A program made the translations under genes and the position numbers. From contig JACTVC010000011.1 in assembly GCA_018417955.1 (NCBI GenBank), positions 1,362,262 through 1,426,261 on the forward strand: DNA of 64,000 nucleotides, given 5' to 3'. Shown in pieces: positions 1 to 11,728 of the stretch. Numbering within the stretch: the first letter of the stretch is position 1; each line of letters starts with the position of its first letter. The notes beneath the pieces are model-generated. The model saw only the letters and a list, made by a program, of their open reading frames with translations, had not been told where the DNA came from and ran no database searches. The DNA is from Laccaria trichodermophora (lineage: Eukaryota; Basidiomycota; Agaricomycetes; Agaricales; Hydnangiaceae).

Positions 1-612
1 GTCTTCCGCTTGCTATTTTATGTTATGAATCGATAGTGCGAGCGAGGCCGGGGGCGATTGGTGGGCGATGCAATGATGCGCGTTGATCGAGGTCACACTG
101 TCACACGCACAAATTCTTAGCTCACGTGATCAAATTTTTCGAGGTTGACGCACTTTTGACGCACTTCAAGTTCTAAATCTACCTTTGTGTACCTCTACCT
201 TTAATAACGACAGACAACACCATCTAGGACGCAGTGATGTGCATGAGTGAGTAAGGATATGGTACCTCGCTGGTGTAGCATGACATTTTGACATCTCGAT
301 TGGACACGGATGACGGTTAAGATGACGGGGAGAAGCTGCTTTTCGTTTGCCATAGCATTGATTGCCGTAGGGCTTTGCTAATTTTGTTTCCACCCATGAT
401 ACTTACCGAATGCTTTTCAGTGTCACAAAGGACTTTTAAGTGGGCCACCATGCAGGATATGGAGATTAGTGTAGTGTACGCGCGTTTCTGGCGTCTGCCT
501 CGACTCAATTGGTGACCACTGGCCGCGGAAGAGCTTTTCACCATACGCGGACGCATATCGGCTGGTGCTCGGTATTTAAACTATGAGAATAGGCCCACTC
601 TCTAAATCAAAC
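1..612. other. 5' flank of the first aldo-keto reductase gene
   Basis: I see no credible coding region here; the open frames are short and have no recognisable motif. The last 40 bases hold the putative core promoter of the downstream reductase gene, described separately. Confidence 0.5.
573..580 (+). promoter_or_regulatory. TATA-like box upstream of first aldo-keto reductase
   Basis: TATTTAAA lies 33 bases upstream of the start codon at 613. The paralogous reductase has TATAAA at a similar distance (6515-6520), which supports a shared promoter layout. No transcript evidence is available. Confidence 0.4.
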
Positions 613-2026
613 ATGGCTGCAACTACCAGTTATCCTCAACGCCAATTGGGCAGGAATGGCCCTACCGTTGCCAAACTTGGCTTCGGAACCATGGGTAGGT
701 TCAACCCTCGCCAATATCTCATGTTATCGTACTGATTCTTGCAAGGTATCGGAGCGTTCTACGGTCAAACAACTGCAAGTGAAGAGAGTATTTTGAAGGC
801 ATTGACCTATGCCGCAGATAGAGGCTTGACTTTCTGGGACACGGCTGATATCTATGGCAACTGTGCGTAACTCTCGGCATCATCGACCCTACAGGTTTGA
901 CTGAATCTATCAACAATAGCTGAAGCCACGCTAGGAAAGTGGTTCGAGTCTACGAACAGACGCAAGGACATTTTTTTGGCCACTAAATTTGGCTCCTTCA
1001 ACCTCGCCAGCACTCCCGACACGTGTGTACAGAGTTGTTCCTGCTCAGCGGTAGTACTGACGCGTCAACAGAGGTCCCATCTCTCAGCCATCCTACATTC
1101 GTAAGGCCTTCCTTCGCTCGCTTTCCGAGCTGAAGACCGACTACGTCGACCTATACTACCAACATCGTGTCGACCCCAAAGTCCCCATTGAAGTTGTCCT
1201 GGAAACCCTCCGCGAGTTTGTGGAGGCAGGAAAGATAAAATACCTCGGTCTGAGCGAGTGCAGCATCGAGACGCTGAAAAGAGCTAAGAATGTTGAGGGT
1301 CTTGGCGAGAAAGTCATCGCCGTCCAAATGGAATATTCTCCATTCACATTGGACATAGAATTACCGTGCGCTTTCCCAACATACATAGGTGAATGAAAGA
1401 GCTGACCACGTTTTCTAGCGGCCCTCAAGGACAGAAGAGCTTTGCTCAGGAGGCCGAAGATCTAGGCGTTTCCATCATCGCCTACAGCCCCCTTGCCCGT
1501 GGTTTGATAACCGGCCGGTATGTCGAGTCTTACGCCATCTATGACAAAATATTTCTGAGATGATAAATAGGTATCGCTCTCGAGCCGATTTTGATCAGGA
1601 TGACTTCCGATTGATTCTCCCTCGCTGGTCAGAAGAGAATTTCCCTAAGAACCTCGAGGTGGTAGACAAGCTAAAGCAAATTGCTCAAAAATACAATGCT
1701 ACGCCGTCCCAAGTCACTCTTGCATGGATCCTTGCGGAACACCCCACTTGTCAGTCCTCTCCCAAACCAACTTTTCTGATTTACGCGTTCATGACGTTGA
1801 TACTGTAGGGATCCCCATTCCAGGAAGCCGCACCATTGAGCGCATCGAAGAAAACGCCTGTGGCGCTGAAATCGAGCTTTCCGTTGAAGCTATCAAGGAG
1901 ATTCGCGAACTGGTCGATAAGGCTGAAGTTGCTGGTACCAGAAACCCTGCTCTTGATTGGCTCTTGGCTGGTGTGGAGGGTAACTCTCTCCCGCTTGCGG
2001 AGTGGAAGGGCGAGCAGAGCACTTAA
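613..2026 (+). CDS. Aldo-keto reductase (AKR superfamily), 7 exons
   Basis: Predicted NADPH-dependent soluble oxidoreductase of about 340 residues, reducing aldehydes or ketones in a TIM barrel; the substrate cannot be read from sequence. Exons inferred from frame and splice signals: 613-694, 746-862, 920-1022, 1072-1365, 1419-1517, 1571-1749, 1809-2026. Family landmarks in order: KLGFGTMG near residue 20; the active-site Asp/Tyr region FWDTADIYG (about residue 57-65); catalytic Lys in FLATKFG; His in DLYYQHR; GLSECS; then the cofactor-binding end IPIPGSRTIERIEEN. The start at 613 is chosen because the second reductase aligns from the same point and the TATA-like box lies just upstream. All introns are GT..AG. 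Length is normal for the family (about 320-345 residues). It closely resembles the gene at 6551-7977, with the same exon plan, so the two are recent tandem duplicates that now flank an MFS exporter. Confidence 0.9.
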
Positions 2027-3197
2027 TTTAAGCTTCTCCGTATGATCCCGCGGGACCTTGTAATTTTCGAATAATAATCGGTTTCATTGCATTCGGATGC
2101 GAAGTAAAACGAAGGTGCAACATCATCCTCTCCCAAAGTCACAGTGATAATGCAGCCATCGCCATGGAATTTGGAGTATCGCGAAGTCCAGAAAGTTGCC
2201 TCTATCACAGGATGGCCATGGGCATGAATTCATCTGATGATCAGTTTTCGTCGAGGGGACAGATCACTGCTTGTGAATCCTGTTGTTGATAATGTTATCT
2301 ATGGGTTCATTGTCGCATTTATTAACACTATCGATATCTTGAATATTGTCATTACCAGTGTTCTTTGAGCATGGGCGCTTTAACATAAATTGCTTTACCA
2401 CTGGCAGCTTCTTTTCAACGCAAGAACAATGTTAACAGAACGAAAGGGCGAGTATACGTTATCACCCCTCCAAAAAACATTGAATCATCTGTGCCTGCGC
2501 AGGCATAAATTGATGTTTCAAGGAATATGTTCCCTTGAAACGCCTGAAGGAGCTGCCTTTCATATTTGTTCGGCCCGGGGTCATTCGCCCGTTCTTGATT
2601 TGGAAGTCTATCTCTCGGTCGTTTGGAATCTCCATTTGCTCAATAATTTTTTTTTTGGTTAGAACCGCAACGACATTTAATTACATGACGGTCATCAGGC
2701 TCTTCTTGACCTTTTTCAGAGGCACCAGCGCCAATGAGATGAATTTGGGGTTCAGAACGACAAGGTGGCCATAGCGGTAAAAATTCGTTCGAAAAATTGC
2801 GGAGGTCAGAACACGTTGACCCTGGGAGCCTCGAGAGGAATAGGTCAGAAACAGGAAATTTTGTAATTGCTGAACATCACAAGAGTTAGAAGTTGGTTCC
2901 AATCTCAATCCCGTGATCCGATCAGGGTCCGGTAAGAGCCGGCGTGGCACGCTGAGCATGTTGAGCATGAGAGCAACTGCCAGTGCCAGGATCTACCAGA
3001 ATGGAGCCTGGGGATTGATCGCGTTCGACAGCATGCTCAGAGCATGAGAAATACGGAGCACGATAATATGCTCTCCAAGCGGACTAGAGAAGCTTGCCTC
3101 TCCTACTTCAAGCTCGAAAGTCCTCGGTTCGCCACTGCAACGATCTTCACTTGCTTCTAGGCTCTTACTCGCTGCACTGGACTCAATTTTGGCCGGC
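2027..3197. other. Intergenic region, first AKR to MFS transporter
   Basis: Open frames are short, overlap in several phases and show no family motif. Nothing else was recognised in this stretch; it should contain the 3' end of the reductase transcript and the promoter of the transporter. Confidence 0.5.
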
Positions 3198-5656
3198 ATG
3201 TCTCCCGCCGTTCCTATTCAACCATTCGATGGCGCTGTTGGGCTTCAGCATACCACTATCTCAAGCATAGCAGGAGCGCAGACGCCAAGTCCTACAGAAG
3301 CGATTCACCGCTCTCTGTCATGGCGATCCTCTCGGGGTCCCCTCTCCCAAGAATTAACTCTACCAGCCACATCTGACTCCTCGACTGAGAATTTGGAGGA
3401 GGAGAAGGCGACGAAGCACTCACTTGAGTTAGGGCCTATCATCATAGGTTGGGACGGCCCGGCGGATCCCTCCAATCCTAAATGGTAGTTCAGCCGTCGG
3501 TCCCATATAGCTTGGTTTCTGACGAATTTTTGTTAATTTTACAGCTGGACTCGCAGGAAAAAGATGATAGCAACAATGATGGTTTCCGCACTGACCTTTT
3601 TGACGCCTTTATCGTCCACCATGATCGCGCCTTCCAGCCTGCAAATCGCCGAAGAGTTCAACATTACAAGCGGCGCGCTTATCAACATGATAACTTCCAT
3701 TTTCGTTCTTGCCTACGGTGATACATTTCTTCGCTATGGACGTTCCTTTTGTTGACACTTTGCAGCATTCGGCCCCTTGATTCTTGGGCAAGTCAAATAA
3801 TTGCCTGGTTTTCCATTGTGGTTCTTATACTCAGACAATGGTCAGTCCTCTGAGTGAAATATTCGGTCGCAAAAAGGTGTCCCTCATGGCTAACCTTGTG
3901 TACCTTGGTAAGCGTACGTGCGGCATCATCCTGACAATGTGTTCACCGTTTTTAGCCTTCAACCTCGGATGTGGTTTCGCGAACAACACATCCCAACTAA
4001 TCGCTTTCCGATTCCTATCTGGTGTCGGTGGTAGCGTCCCATTTTCTGTTAGCGTCGGCGTTCTTGCAGATATATGGCATACCGAGGAACGTGGTTTCGC
4101 AAACGGCGTCTTTACTCTCGGTGCTGTTCTTGGGACTGTTAGCATCCGCCGCTCTGACTCTTTTAACGTTCTCACTTGCCTTCTTTAGGGTGTCGGGCCT
4201 GTCATTGGAGCCTGGATCGCTGTCAAATCTTCTTGGAGATGGGTCGTCAGTCTGTTTTGCTGCCATCAAACTGCTTGAAATGAAATCACTTTGCATCCTC
4301 AGTTCTGGTCTACGAGCATCATCGATGCCATTTTCCTCACCCTGTACTGGTTTCTTTTGAATGAATGTAAGCCTTATCAATGACCAATCATGCATGGGCG
4401 TAACTTGGTTCATCTAGCCTATGCCCCCACTATTCTTTCGGCCAAGGCTGCAAAAGTCAGAAAAGAACTGGGTTTAGAGAAGAACGACAAGACCGCTGTG
4501 CGCACTATCTACGAATCCGAGCCGATCAAGTATTTCCAATTTTTAATCAGTGGAATATCGTTTTTTTGTTAACTATTCTTTTGTAGATGGAAAAACTTTG
4601 TTTTCAAGGCGATGGTCAGACCGTTTACGCTCTTCGCTAAAGAACCTATCATTCAACTCATCGGTTTATACATGACTTTCCTGTTGAGTATTTGTTTTTT
4701 ACGACATCAACTCATAATTTCAACATGCGTTCGATGTCCCACAGATACGGAGTGGTTTATCTGATTTTAACGACCATTCCTGACATCTTCCAGAAAGTCA
4801 GGGGCGAATCTCTCGGTATCTCTGGTTTGCACTACATCGCCCATGGCCTAGGCGCAATTACTGGGGCATATATCAATATGCGCACACTTGACGTATGCTA
4901 CAAATACTTCCAGAAACGTAACGGCGGAGTGGGTCGACCAGAGTATCGTCTTCGTACGTCGCGATATATTCCTCTTTGAAGCTTCTGAGTAATATTGATG
5001 CATCCATCCAGCTTTTATGGCTCTCGGCACTCTTCTGTTACCGATTGGCATTCTTATCATTGGTTGGACGGCCCGGCCAACTATACCTTGGATAGCAACT
5101 GACATCGTATGCTTTTCGTAACTCATCCGGAACCAGATAATATTGACACTTCCCTTCAAGGGTCTCGCCTTGGTTGCTGGTGGGACGGATCTCAACTTCC
5201 AGCCTATGCAAACATATGTTACGGATGCGTTTACGCTTCACGGTTGGTCTGGATAATCCTACGTTGCAAACTTGTCTGACATATCCATTTTAGCCGCTTC
5301 TGGTCGGTTTCCGCTCCCATGAAGCCCAGTATTCAAACCGCTAAATACTACTTTGATTAGCTATGGCCTCTGTCACGTTCTTCCGCTCCCTAGCTGGATT
5401 TGGGTTCCCCCTCTTCGCTCCTGCCATGTTCAATGGGTTGGGTTATGGCCTGGGTTCCGTGGTCCTGGGTGTCGCGACTATAGTCATAGGCTTCCCAACG
5501 TATGGTTTTGCTCCGCTCCTGCGGGGAAGTGACTTACATTTCAAATCTAGGCTATACATTCTATGGACGTATGGTGAACGGATTCGGGAAATTTTTGGTA
5601 CCTCTGATTCGAAGACGACTGAGGAAGCTGATTTGAAGACGACTGAAGAAGTGTAG
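3198..5656 (+). CDS. MFS drug:H+ antiporter-like transporter (DHA1 type), intact
   Basis: Predicted plasma-membrane exporter with 12 transmembrane helices, of the fungal polyamine/multidrug DHA1 group. The soluble N-terminus carries WDGPADPSNPKNW, typical of this group, where the family reads D-P-x-N-P-x-N-W. TM1 begins FLTPLSSTMIAPSS. The loop 2-3 signature GPLSEIFGRKK is rebuilt across an intron, followed by FRFLSGVGGSVPFSVS and ADIW..EERG. TM5 reads GPVIGAWI, and AASAMASVTFFRSLAGFGFP and FAPAMFNGLGYG lie in the C-terminal half. I could follow one frame through about 13 exons to the stop at 5654-5656, so the gene looks functional. The intron at 3788-3845 begins GCAAGT, a GC-AG intron. The C-terminus carries a short repeat (SDSKTTEEADLKTTEEV). 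Its position between two reductase paralogues suggests export of a shared substrate class, which is inference. Confidence 0.88.
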
Positions 5657-6550
5657 GACTTTGATTGTCGATCCATCTGCTTATGTGTTCCGTGGGCCCA
5701 CTGGCCAATTTTTGCCAACTTCGAGATTTATCCAGATGGTTTCGGGAGGTATTTATATGAGAGAATTTATGCCCACCCCCATCTCTGGCACCCTAGTCAT
5801 TTTCTGCTTGTCGCAGAGCTTCCATTGCACCGTTATCATATTTTTTGCGGCAGATAAGATAATTTCAGTATGTCTATGAAACAGTCTATCAATTTTTCCG
5901 TCTGTAAGTTCTGCCTTGAAACAACATGGTGGACGAGCGGTTGTCTGCTGCTCCTCCATTGCACCTCGGAAAACAAGCTAAATAAAGAGTGAAGCCATGG
6001 AGTCCATTTTCCAAGTGCAGGTTACATGCCACGGACTTCATGGTTCATGAATTAATCCAATATGATTGATTGATTTGTCATACTGGACTTGATACTCATC
6101 CTGCCACTCGATCACATTATCACTTCTTTGAATCTTTCAAACGACTTCTCTTTTACAACGCGAAGTTCAAACGATCGCACAACTAGCCGACGCTGCGGAG
6201 ATGCTAGCACCAATCGCAGTGATCAGCCGCTGACTACAAATGCTAATGGCCGCTTCAAACCATCAAGAAGGTCCCGGGGACCTGGCGTGAACTGCCTTTC
6301 GTTATGTGACGCTCAGACTAGAGTACATCCTTATCTCGGTATGACGTCCTGACAAACGGTTATGGGTATTCTAATATTGGGCGTAGGGTATGTAGATCCG
6401 AAAAATGGAGAACACACAAGAAGCCTTCTTGACCCACTTCATCACCCGACGCGACTCAGTGACAGTTAGTGACCCACATCTTTGCCCGTCAGCGTCAGCC
6501 GATACCCGGGGCCGTATAAAGGTTTGAGGGATTAGATTGAATGGTCCAAG
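5657..6550. other. Intergenic region with promoter of second AKR
   Basis: No credible gene is seen. TATAAA at 6515-6520 lies 31 bases before the start codon at 6551. The region also contains short unassigned open frames (for example 6089-6352 on the plus strand) without motif support. Confidence 0.5.
6515..6520 (+). promoter_or_regulatory. TATA box of second aldo-keto reductase
   Basis: TATAAA stands 31 bases upstream of the start codon at 6551. The spacing matches that of the paralogous gene at 613. Inferred from sequence only. Confidence 0.45.
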
Positions 6551-7977
6551 ATGTCTGCAACCAAAGCCCTTACCAAAATCCCCCTTCGCCAGTTGGGCAG
6601 GAATGGACCTCACGTCGCTAAGCTCGGTTTCGGATGCATGGGTGAGCTCAGCCAACCTGGTGCCTACATTCTCATTGACCGCTTTGAATATCGATAGGTA
6701 TTGGAGCGTTCTATGGTCAATCCTCCGCCAGTGAGGAAACTATCTTGAAGACGTTGACCTATGCCGCCGATAGAGGAATGACTTTCTGGGACACAGCCGA
6801 TATCTATGGTACATGTACGTGACTCCTCTCCACCTCATCGATTGTCCAGGTTGATTGAAACCATCAACGCTAGCTGAGGCTACTCTCGGGAAGTGGTTCG
6901 ATGCCACTAAACGACGCAAAGATATCTTTTTGGCCACCAAATTCGGCGCTTTCGACCCCACTGGGCCCCCGGAGAAGTCGGTATTGAACTGTTTTACATG
7001 CTGCACAGAGGGGCTGATACTTAAACAGAGGTGTGATATCTCAACCGTCCTACGTTCGCAAGGCCTTCTTGCGCTCGCTTTCCCAGCTGAAGACCGATTA
7101 TGTCGATCTCTACTATCAGCATCGCGTAGATGCCAAAGTGCCTATCGAAATTGTCTTGGAAGCCCTCCGCGAATTCGTTGAGTCAGGTCAGATCAAGTAT
7201 CTAGGCCTCAGCGAGTGCAGCGTCGAGACTTTGAAAAGAGCTAAGAATGTCAAGGGACTCGGTGATAAGATCATTGCCGTCCAGATGGAATACTCTCCTT
7301 TCACCTTGGACATAGAGCTGCCGTACGTCGTCGCAGATATTGGAGAGAAAATAGGCTAACCTGTCATATTTAGCGGTCCCGAAGGCCAGAAGAGCTTTGC
7401 TCAGGAAGCAGAAGCTCTTGGTGTATCCGTCGTCGCCTACAGCCCTCTCGCTCGTGGTCTGGTCACTGGCCGGTACGTCTCCTCCTACGTCATATGTGGG
7501 CCAGGAACGTTTCTCAGACAACCATTAGCTACCGCTCCAGGGCTGACTTTGACGCGGGTGACTTGCGGCTGATCCTACCCCGCTGGTCCGAAGAAAACTT
7601 CCCCAAGAATCTCGAGATCGTTGACAAGTTGCACCAAATCGCTGCTAAGAACAACGCTACGCCTTCTCAAGTCACCCTTGCCTGGATCCTTGCGGAGAAC
7701 CCTACTTGTCAGCCATTTCGTTTCCGAGCTCATTTATCTTCTAACCCATCTTGCTGCTGCTGTAGGGATTCCAATTCCTGGCTGCCGCACTACCGAGCGC
7801 ATCGAGGAAAACGCTCATGGTGCTGAGCTGGAACTTTCTGCCGAAGCCATCAGAGAAATCCGCGAGTTGGTCGACAAGGCCGAGGTCGCCGGAACCCGAA
7901 ACCGTACTCTGTCCTGGATTGCGACCGCAGTGGAGGGCAACTGTCTCCCGCTCGACCAGTGGAAGGGCGAGGATTGA
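6551..7977 (+). CDS. Aldo-keto reductase, paralogue of the gene at 613
   Basis: Predicted NADPH-dependent aldo-keto reductase of about 340 residues. Exons inferred: 6551-6641, 6698-6814, 6874-6976, 7029-7322, 7374-7472, 7529-7707, 7766-7977. Intron positions match the first reductase exactly, and every junction restores the frame. Active-site elements are present: FWDTADIYG, the Lys in FLATKFG and the His in DLYYQHR, then GLSECSVETLKRAK, and PIPGCRTTERIEEN near the C-terminus. An upstream ATG at 6541 is out of frame with the conserved protein, so 6551 is used. Base composition and codon choice resemble the neighbouring transporter, so there is no sign of transfer. The two reductases differ mainly in the loop before the third intron and at the C-terminus, so they may have diverged in substrate. 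The substrate is unknown. Confidence 0.9.
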
Positions 7978-8674
7978 GCATGATGCATCGTGCTTCCCGG
8001 CGATATGTAGCACTCCGATTGAACAAGGCCCCGAATGACGCGCACCTCTTTTCAGCATACATAACGGACTGTTTTCCAATTGTACATCCTTTTGAAAAAA
8101 TGCAACCATCCCACTCTATATAAAAAAATCCGCCCTTATAGCTGCATTTCAGGGTATAAATGTGCACCCAACCTTCTTTCTGGGCTATTTTTATTTCCGA
8201 TCTGGCGCCTCGCCAGAACTCGACAACCTCACATGTTATTGTTCATGACAAGTGCTGTGATCCTTGTACGTCCGAATGTGGGCTCCTTGGAGGCTTGGAC
8301 CCAACGGATCTGTTGGATAACGTCACAGTGTGATGGCTTTTGAAGGCGCCGTCAAGCCCTCATCAAATGCTTCACCGTGACTGAGCGCCAGGCAGTCGAA
8401 GTATGAACAGGGTCGGTGATAGGTACCCGCGATTTACCTGGGTCCATTATTCAATAGCCCCACGCAAGTCTCGAATAATAAGGCCTTTTAATCAGTCTCC
8501 GTTCCAAGCGAGGTGGATCAGGGAGCTGAAATGATTGACTTGGTGTTCTGGAGCAGCCGACCAGGGCTCGCTCAGACTCAACATGCTGTTCCTTTGACTC
8601 AACTGCGGATAATGCTTCATCCAATATAACCTGGTAATTTGAATTCAAATACCCGAAATTTCCAAAGAGCGGTG
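7978..8674. other. Intergenic region, second AKR to zinc-finger gene
   Basis: No gene, RNA or repeat was recognised. Short open frames on both strands overlap one another and lack motifs. Confidence 0.5.
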
Positions 8675-10053
8675 ATGTTTGCCGTGCCTATACACGACGG
8701 AACGACTGTCATCCTCAATCACTCTCCCCAAGGAGGCTCTCGACACTTTGCGTGTCTGGTAGAAAAGGCTGGAGAACCGTGGACGGCAGGTTTGTTCCTC
8801 GTTTTGATACTCAAGCCAGGTTGATCATGAAAGGCGGTCAGGTCCTCCGCAATACTCTCTGATCGTCGAGCCTTGGGGCAATGGCATGGCCTATCGTCTC
8901 ACAATCGAACGCACAGGACAATCCGAGCGAGAATCCACTTATTCGTCATCCACGTCGATGTCCACGCTGTCAAGATCACCTTCCGTGGTCAACGCAACTC
9001 CGCCCCCATGTCAACGAAACGTTCCAACATTCATCCAAGGACCGCGTAAGGATTGGACACAGGAGGAGAAGCCAACATTGTCAGTCCTGATTTTACGTAG
9101 ACGTTTTTGACTGACGAGCAAGAACAAGCAACCCAACGGTAGCAGACTCGCCTTCACAGGACAGCATGGATTGGATAAATCGCCCAAATCACCCTCCCTA
9201 CGCTTTCCTTAACCAACTCGGTGGCCAGAACACCGCATTTTCTCGAGAAGCATTCGTCGCTAATCCTCACGCAAGTGCGGTCAATTTTGGCCTACTGGAG
9301 CCTTTGTTTTGGAACGAGAGTGACCTTATGCCTCGTTTGAACACCCACCACAATGACGACCCCATATCGCCTACTGAGGCCACAGCGATATCACTTCACG
9401 CACGGACTCCAATCAATAATTACAACGATTTCATGGATGTCAACATGCTTACCTTCCCTGAACAGGACCATGACACAGATGCCAATGATTGTTCATCCAA
9501 CAAGCAGCTCTCTCCCGTTGGTGGAAATTCCGCGTACCCCTCACCGGGTAGCAGCGATGGTCATGGGGGTCGCGTCAAGAGGGTTTATCCTTGTCGGGAA
9601 CCTGGATGTCGCGGGGTATTCTCCAGAGTCTACACACGACGCGTCCACGAGAAAAAGCATAGCGAGGAACAGATCAAGAGGCGGCAATGCAGATTTCCAA
9701 ACTGCCATGTCCAAGTTTCAAGACCCCATGACAGACTCAGGTACTTGACGTTACCTGTATACACCGGAATCTAATAGAGGTCTCCCAGGCATGAAGTGAC
9801 GACGCACAATATCGTTGCTGAGTGGACGTGCATCTGCTCTGCATTCTTCTTGACACAAAGTGGGCTCAATACGCATCAGAAGTCGTGTCAAAAATGGCAA
9901 TGTAGAGAAAGCTTTGTCAAAACAGTTGACGATAAAGAGCGACAATCGTCTGGGCCTCTGAGTAGATGGATTAGAGGTCATGGCAACGGAATGGCCAACG
10001 ACAACCAATCCAAGGAAACTGATTCGAGAAACAAAAGTCAGCCACCGATCTGA
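8675..10053 (+). CDS. C2H2 zinc-finger protein, putative transcription factor
   Basis: About 410 residues from four exons. The frame joins across introns at about 8780-8840 (acceptor GGTCAG), 9081-9122 and about 9741-9790. The N-terminal 190 residues are Ser/Pro/Asn-rich and not recognisable. The C-terminal third holds zinc fingers: YPCREPGCRGVF..H..KKH (C-x4-C-x12-H-x3-H); then CRFPNC..H....H, completed across the last intron (C-x4-C-x12-H-x4-H); then a weaker CIC..H....C unit. This arrangement implies nuclear sequence-specific DNA binding. The start at 8675 is the first in-frame ATG compatible with the downstream exons; 9166 is a possible internal alternative. It lies next to the AKR-MFS-AKR group and could regulate it, which is inference from position only. 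Exon boundaries in the first half are less certain than the finger region. Confidence 0.7.
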
Positions 10054-10439
10054 AGCGGGTAAATTTCGTACTGTGAACGACTAGGATCTACAGTCCCCCC
10101 CCTCCTTCCTCCTAGAACGATGGCAAAACAGTCGCAGAAACCCAATGTTCCGAGGAGTGATATTGGAAGTTCGAATCCAGGCGAAGGCGAACTTTGTTAC
10201 GGTGGTCGTGTAAGGGCAGGACTCTAGGAACACCGATGTGGTAATTTTATGATAAACGAAGGTTAATCGGGCGACGTGAGGTTGTATGGACTCAAGACTT
10301 CCGGAGATGTCACTGTCAGATAAACAAATGTTGTTTGTGACCAGTAAAAAAAGTAAATATACACACACAAGTACATACGCACATATAAGTACATACAGAC
10401 GACGAATACTTACGTTGCGAACTCCTGCCACTACTTAAG
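10054..10439. other. Intergenic region left of the hAT element
   Basis: No gene seen. A short (CA/TA)-rich stretch occurs around 10345-10400. The last eight bases (10432-10439) are the left copy of the target duplication of the adjacent hAT element. Confidence 0.5.
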
Positions 10440-11163
10440 CAGTGGTGTCAATGACCCGGGTCATGACCGGTCAGGCCGGTGGTCAATCAAAATGGCCATA
10501 AAGCGGTCAGAAATCGGCCTGACCGGTCCAAAAAGGGTCGTGGGAAACGGCAAAACACCTTCCGACAGCCGGTTCTACAGTCAATTGTAAACAGTTGCAT
10601 CCCAGCATCCATAGCCAAATCCGATCGTTGTGGGCCTTGGTCTCAGAGAGGGTGAAGAGTGACTGAAAGATGGGGGTTTTTTTTTTTTGATAAATTGAGA
10701 AGTGTATGTATGAATCCTTAGAATATTCACAGAAAATATCCTTGCAATGAATTTAATGCAGTTGTAATTGCTCCAGGTCTTCTCATTCTACACCAAGAGT
10801 GACTCAGAGGTGATATATATATTGTATAGCTGTATGACTTCAAAAGACACATACTTAGGGTGCATGATTCAAGTTAGAACACAATGTAGCGGGGCAGCGA
10901 GACCACTCATCCTGTTCTTCATGCTTACACATACATTTTGACGAACTTACATACATTAATTTCTTTAAGTTCGCGTCGCAAAATTAAGTACGACTGGCAC
11001 CTGTCAACGTTGTCAACTGTCAAAATGGTGTCGCAGGCAGACCTGTTTTGGCATGCACGTGACGCTTGACCTCATTGACCACGGACATGACCGGTCAAAT
11101 TGGCCTGACCCACATTTCGGCCTGACCTTTTTGGCTGAGGTCAAGACGGCCGTGACACCACTG
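10440..11163. mobile_element. Non-autonomous hAT-type element (724 bp) with 8-bp TSD
   Basis: The ends are inverted copies of CAGTGGTGTCA (10440-10450 and the complement at 11153-11163). They are flanked by a perfect 8-bp direct duplication TACTTAAG at 10432-10439 and 11164-11171. An 8-bp duplication plus CAGNGNTGNCA-like ends is diagnostic of hAT transposons. Subterminal motifs of the ACCGGTCA and GGCCTGACC type recur in both orientations near both ends, as expected of hAT transposase binding sites. No open frame resembles a transposase, so movement would need a hAT transposase encoded elsewhere. The perfect duplication suggests a fairly recent insertion. Confidence 0.85.
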
Positions 11164-11200
11164 TACTTAAGTACTTGTTCACTATAGTTATCTCTCTCAC

Positions 11201-11229
11201 GTAGGGCGGCAAGCCGCATGGCTCGCTAC
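11201..11229. repeat. Repeat-end motif GTAGGGCGGCAAGCCGCATGG...CTAC
   Basis: A 29-base motif with an internal GCGGC/GCCGC hairpin. A nearly identical copy is at 29232-29259, and a partial inverted copy is at 25223-25243. Such short conserved G+C-rich ends usually mark a transposon terminus; I could not find a partner end for this copy. Confidence 0.45.
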
Positions 11230-11728
11230 GGTCCATTTTTTTCACCTGTTGGGTCCGTTTTATGTTGAATCTGAACACTCCTTGTCGCTTGGCCTTCAGT
11301 ACATACACCTCGCTTTATTCTCAATTTGATCTTTTGGATTTTTGCTTCTTCCCAAGAGCTCTATTAGAGCAGTGCAAGGGGGCCGCTGCTCTCCTATCGT
11401 CACGTTATCAGCCCACTCGACAGTAAAGCCAACAAAAAGGTCACGTTTCCCTTCATTCCCTCTAACGTTAGGAGCCATTGGCGCAGGGTAAAACTATTCA
11501 AAAACCCCTTTTTTAGCAGAAACCCCTCCTTTTTTCTGGCGGAAAAGGTGGTAACATGAATTTGATGTTTTCATTCGCTTGACTACTGTTCATCATAACT
11601 GCATGCTAGGAATCGGAAAGGGTGGAGCCAAGTGCCACCGAAAATTCTTCGTGATAACAGAGTCCAGGGTACGTGTCTTCACCGCTGTTATCCTCCCATC
11701 TATTCACCGGCCGCCGTAGGTAGGACAA
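11230..11728. other. Intergenic stretch between repeats
   Basis: No coding region or recognisable element was seen. The stretch separates the motif at 11201-11229 from the 505-bp repeat starting at 11729. Confidence 0.4.
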
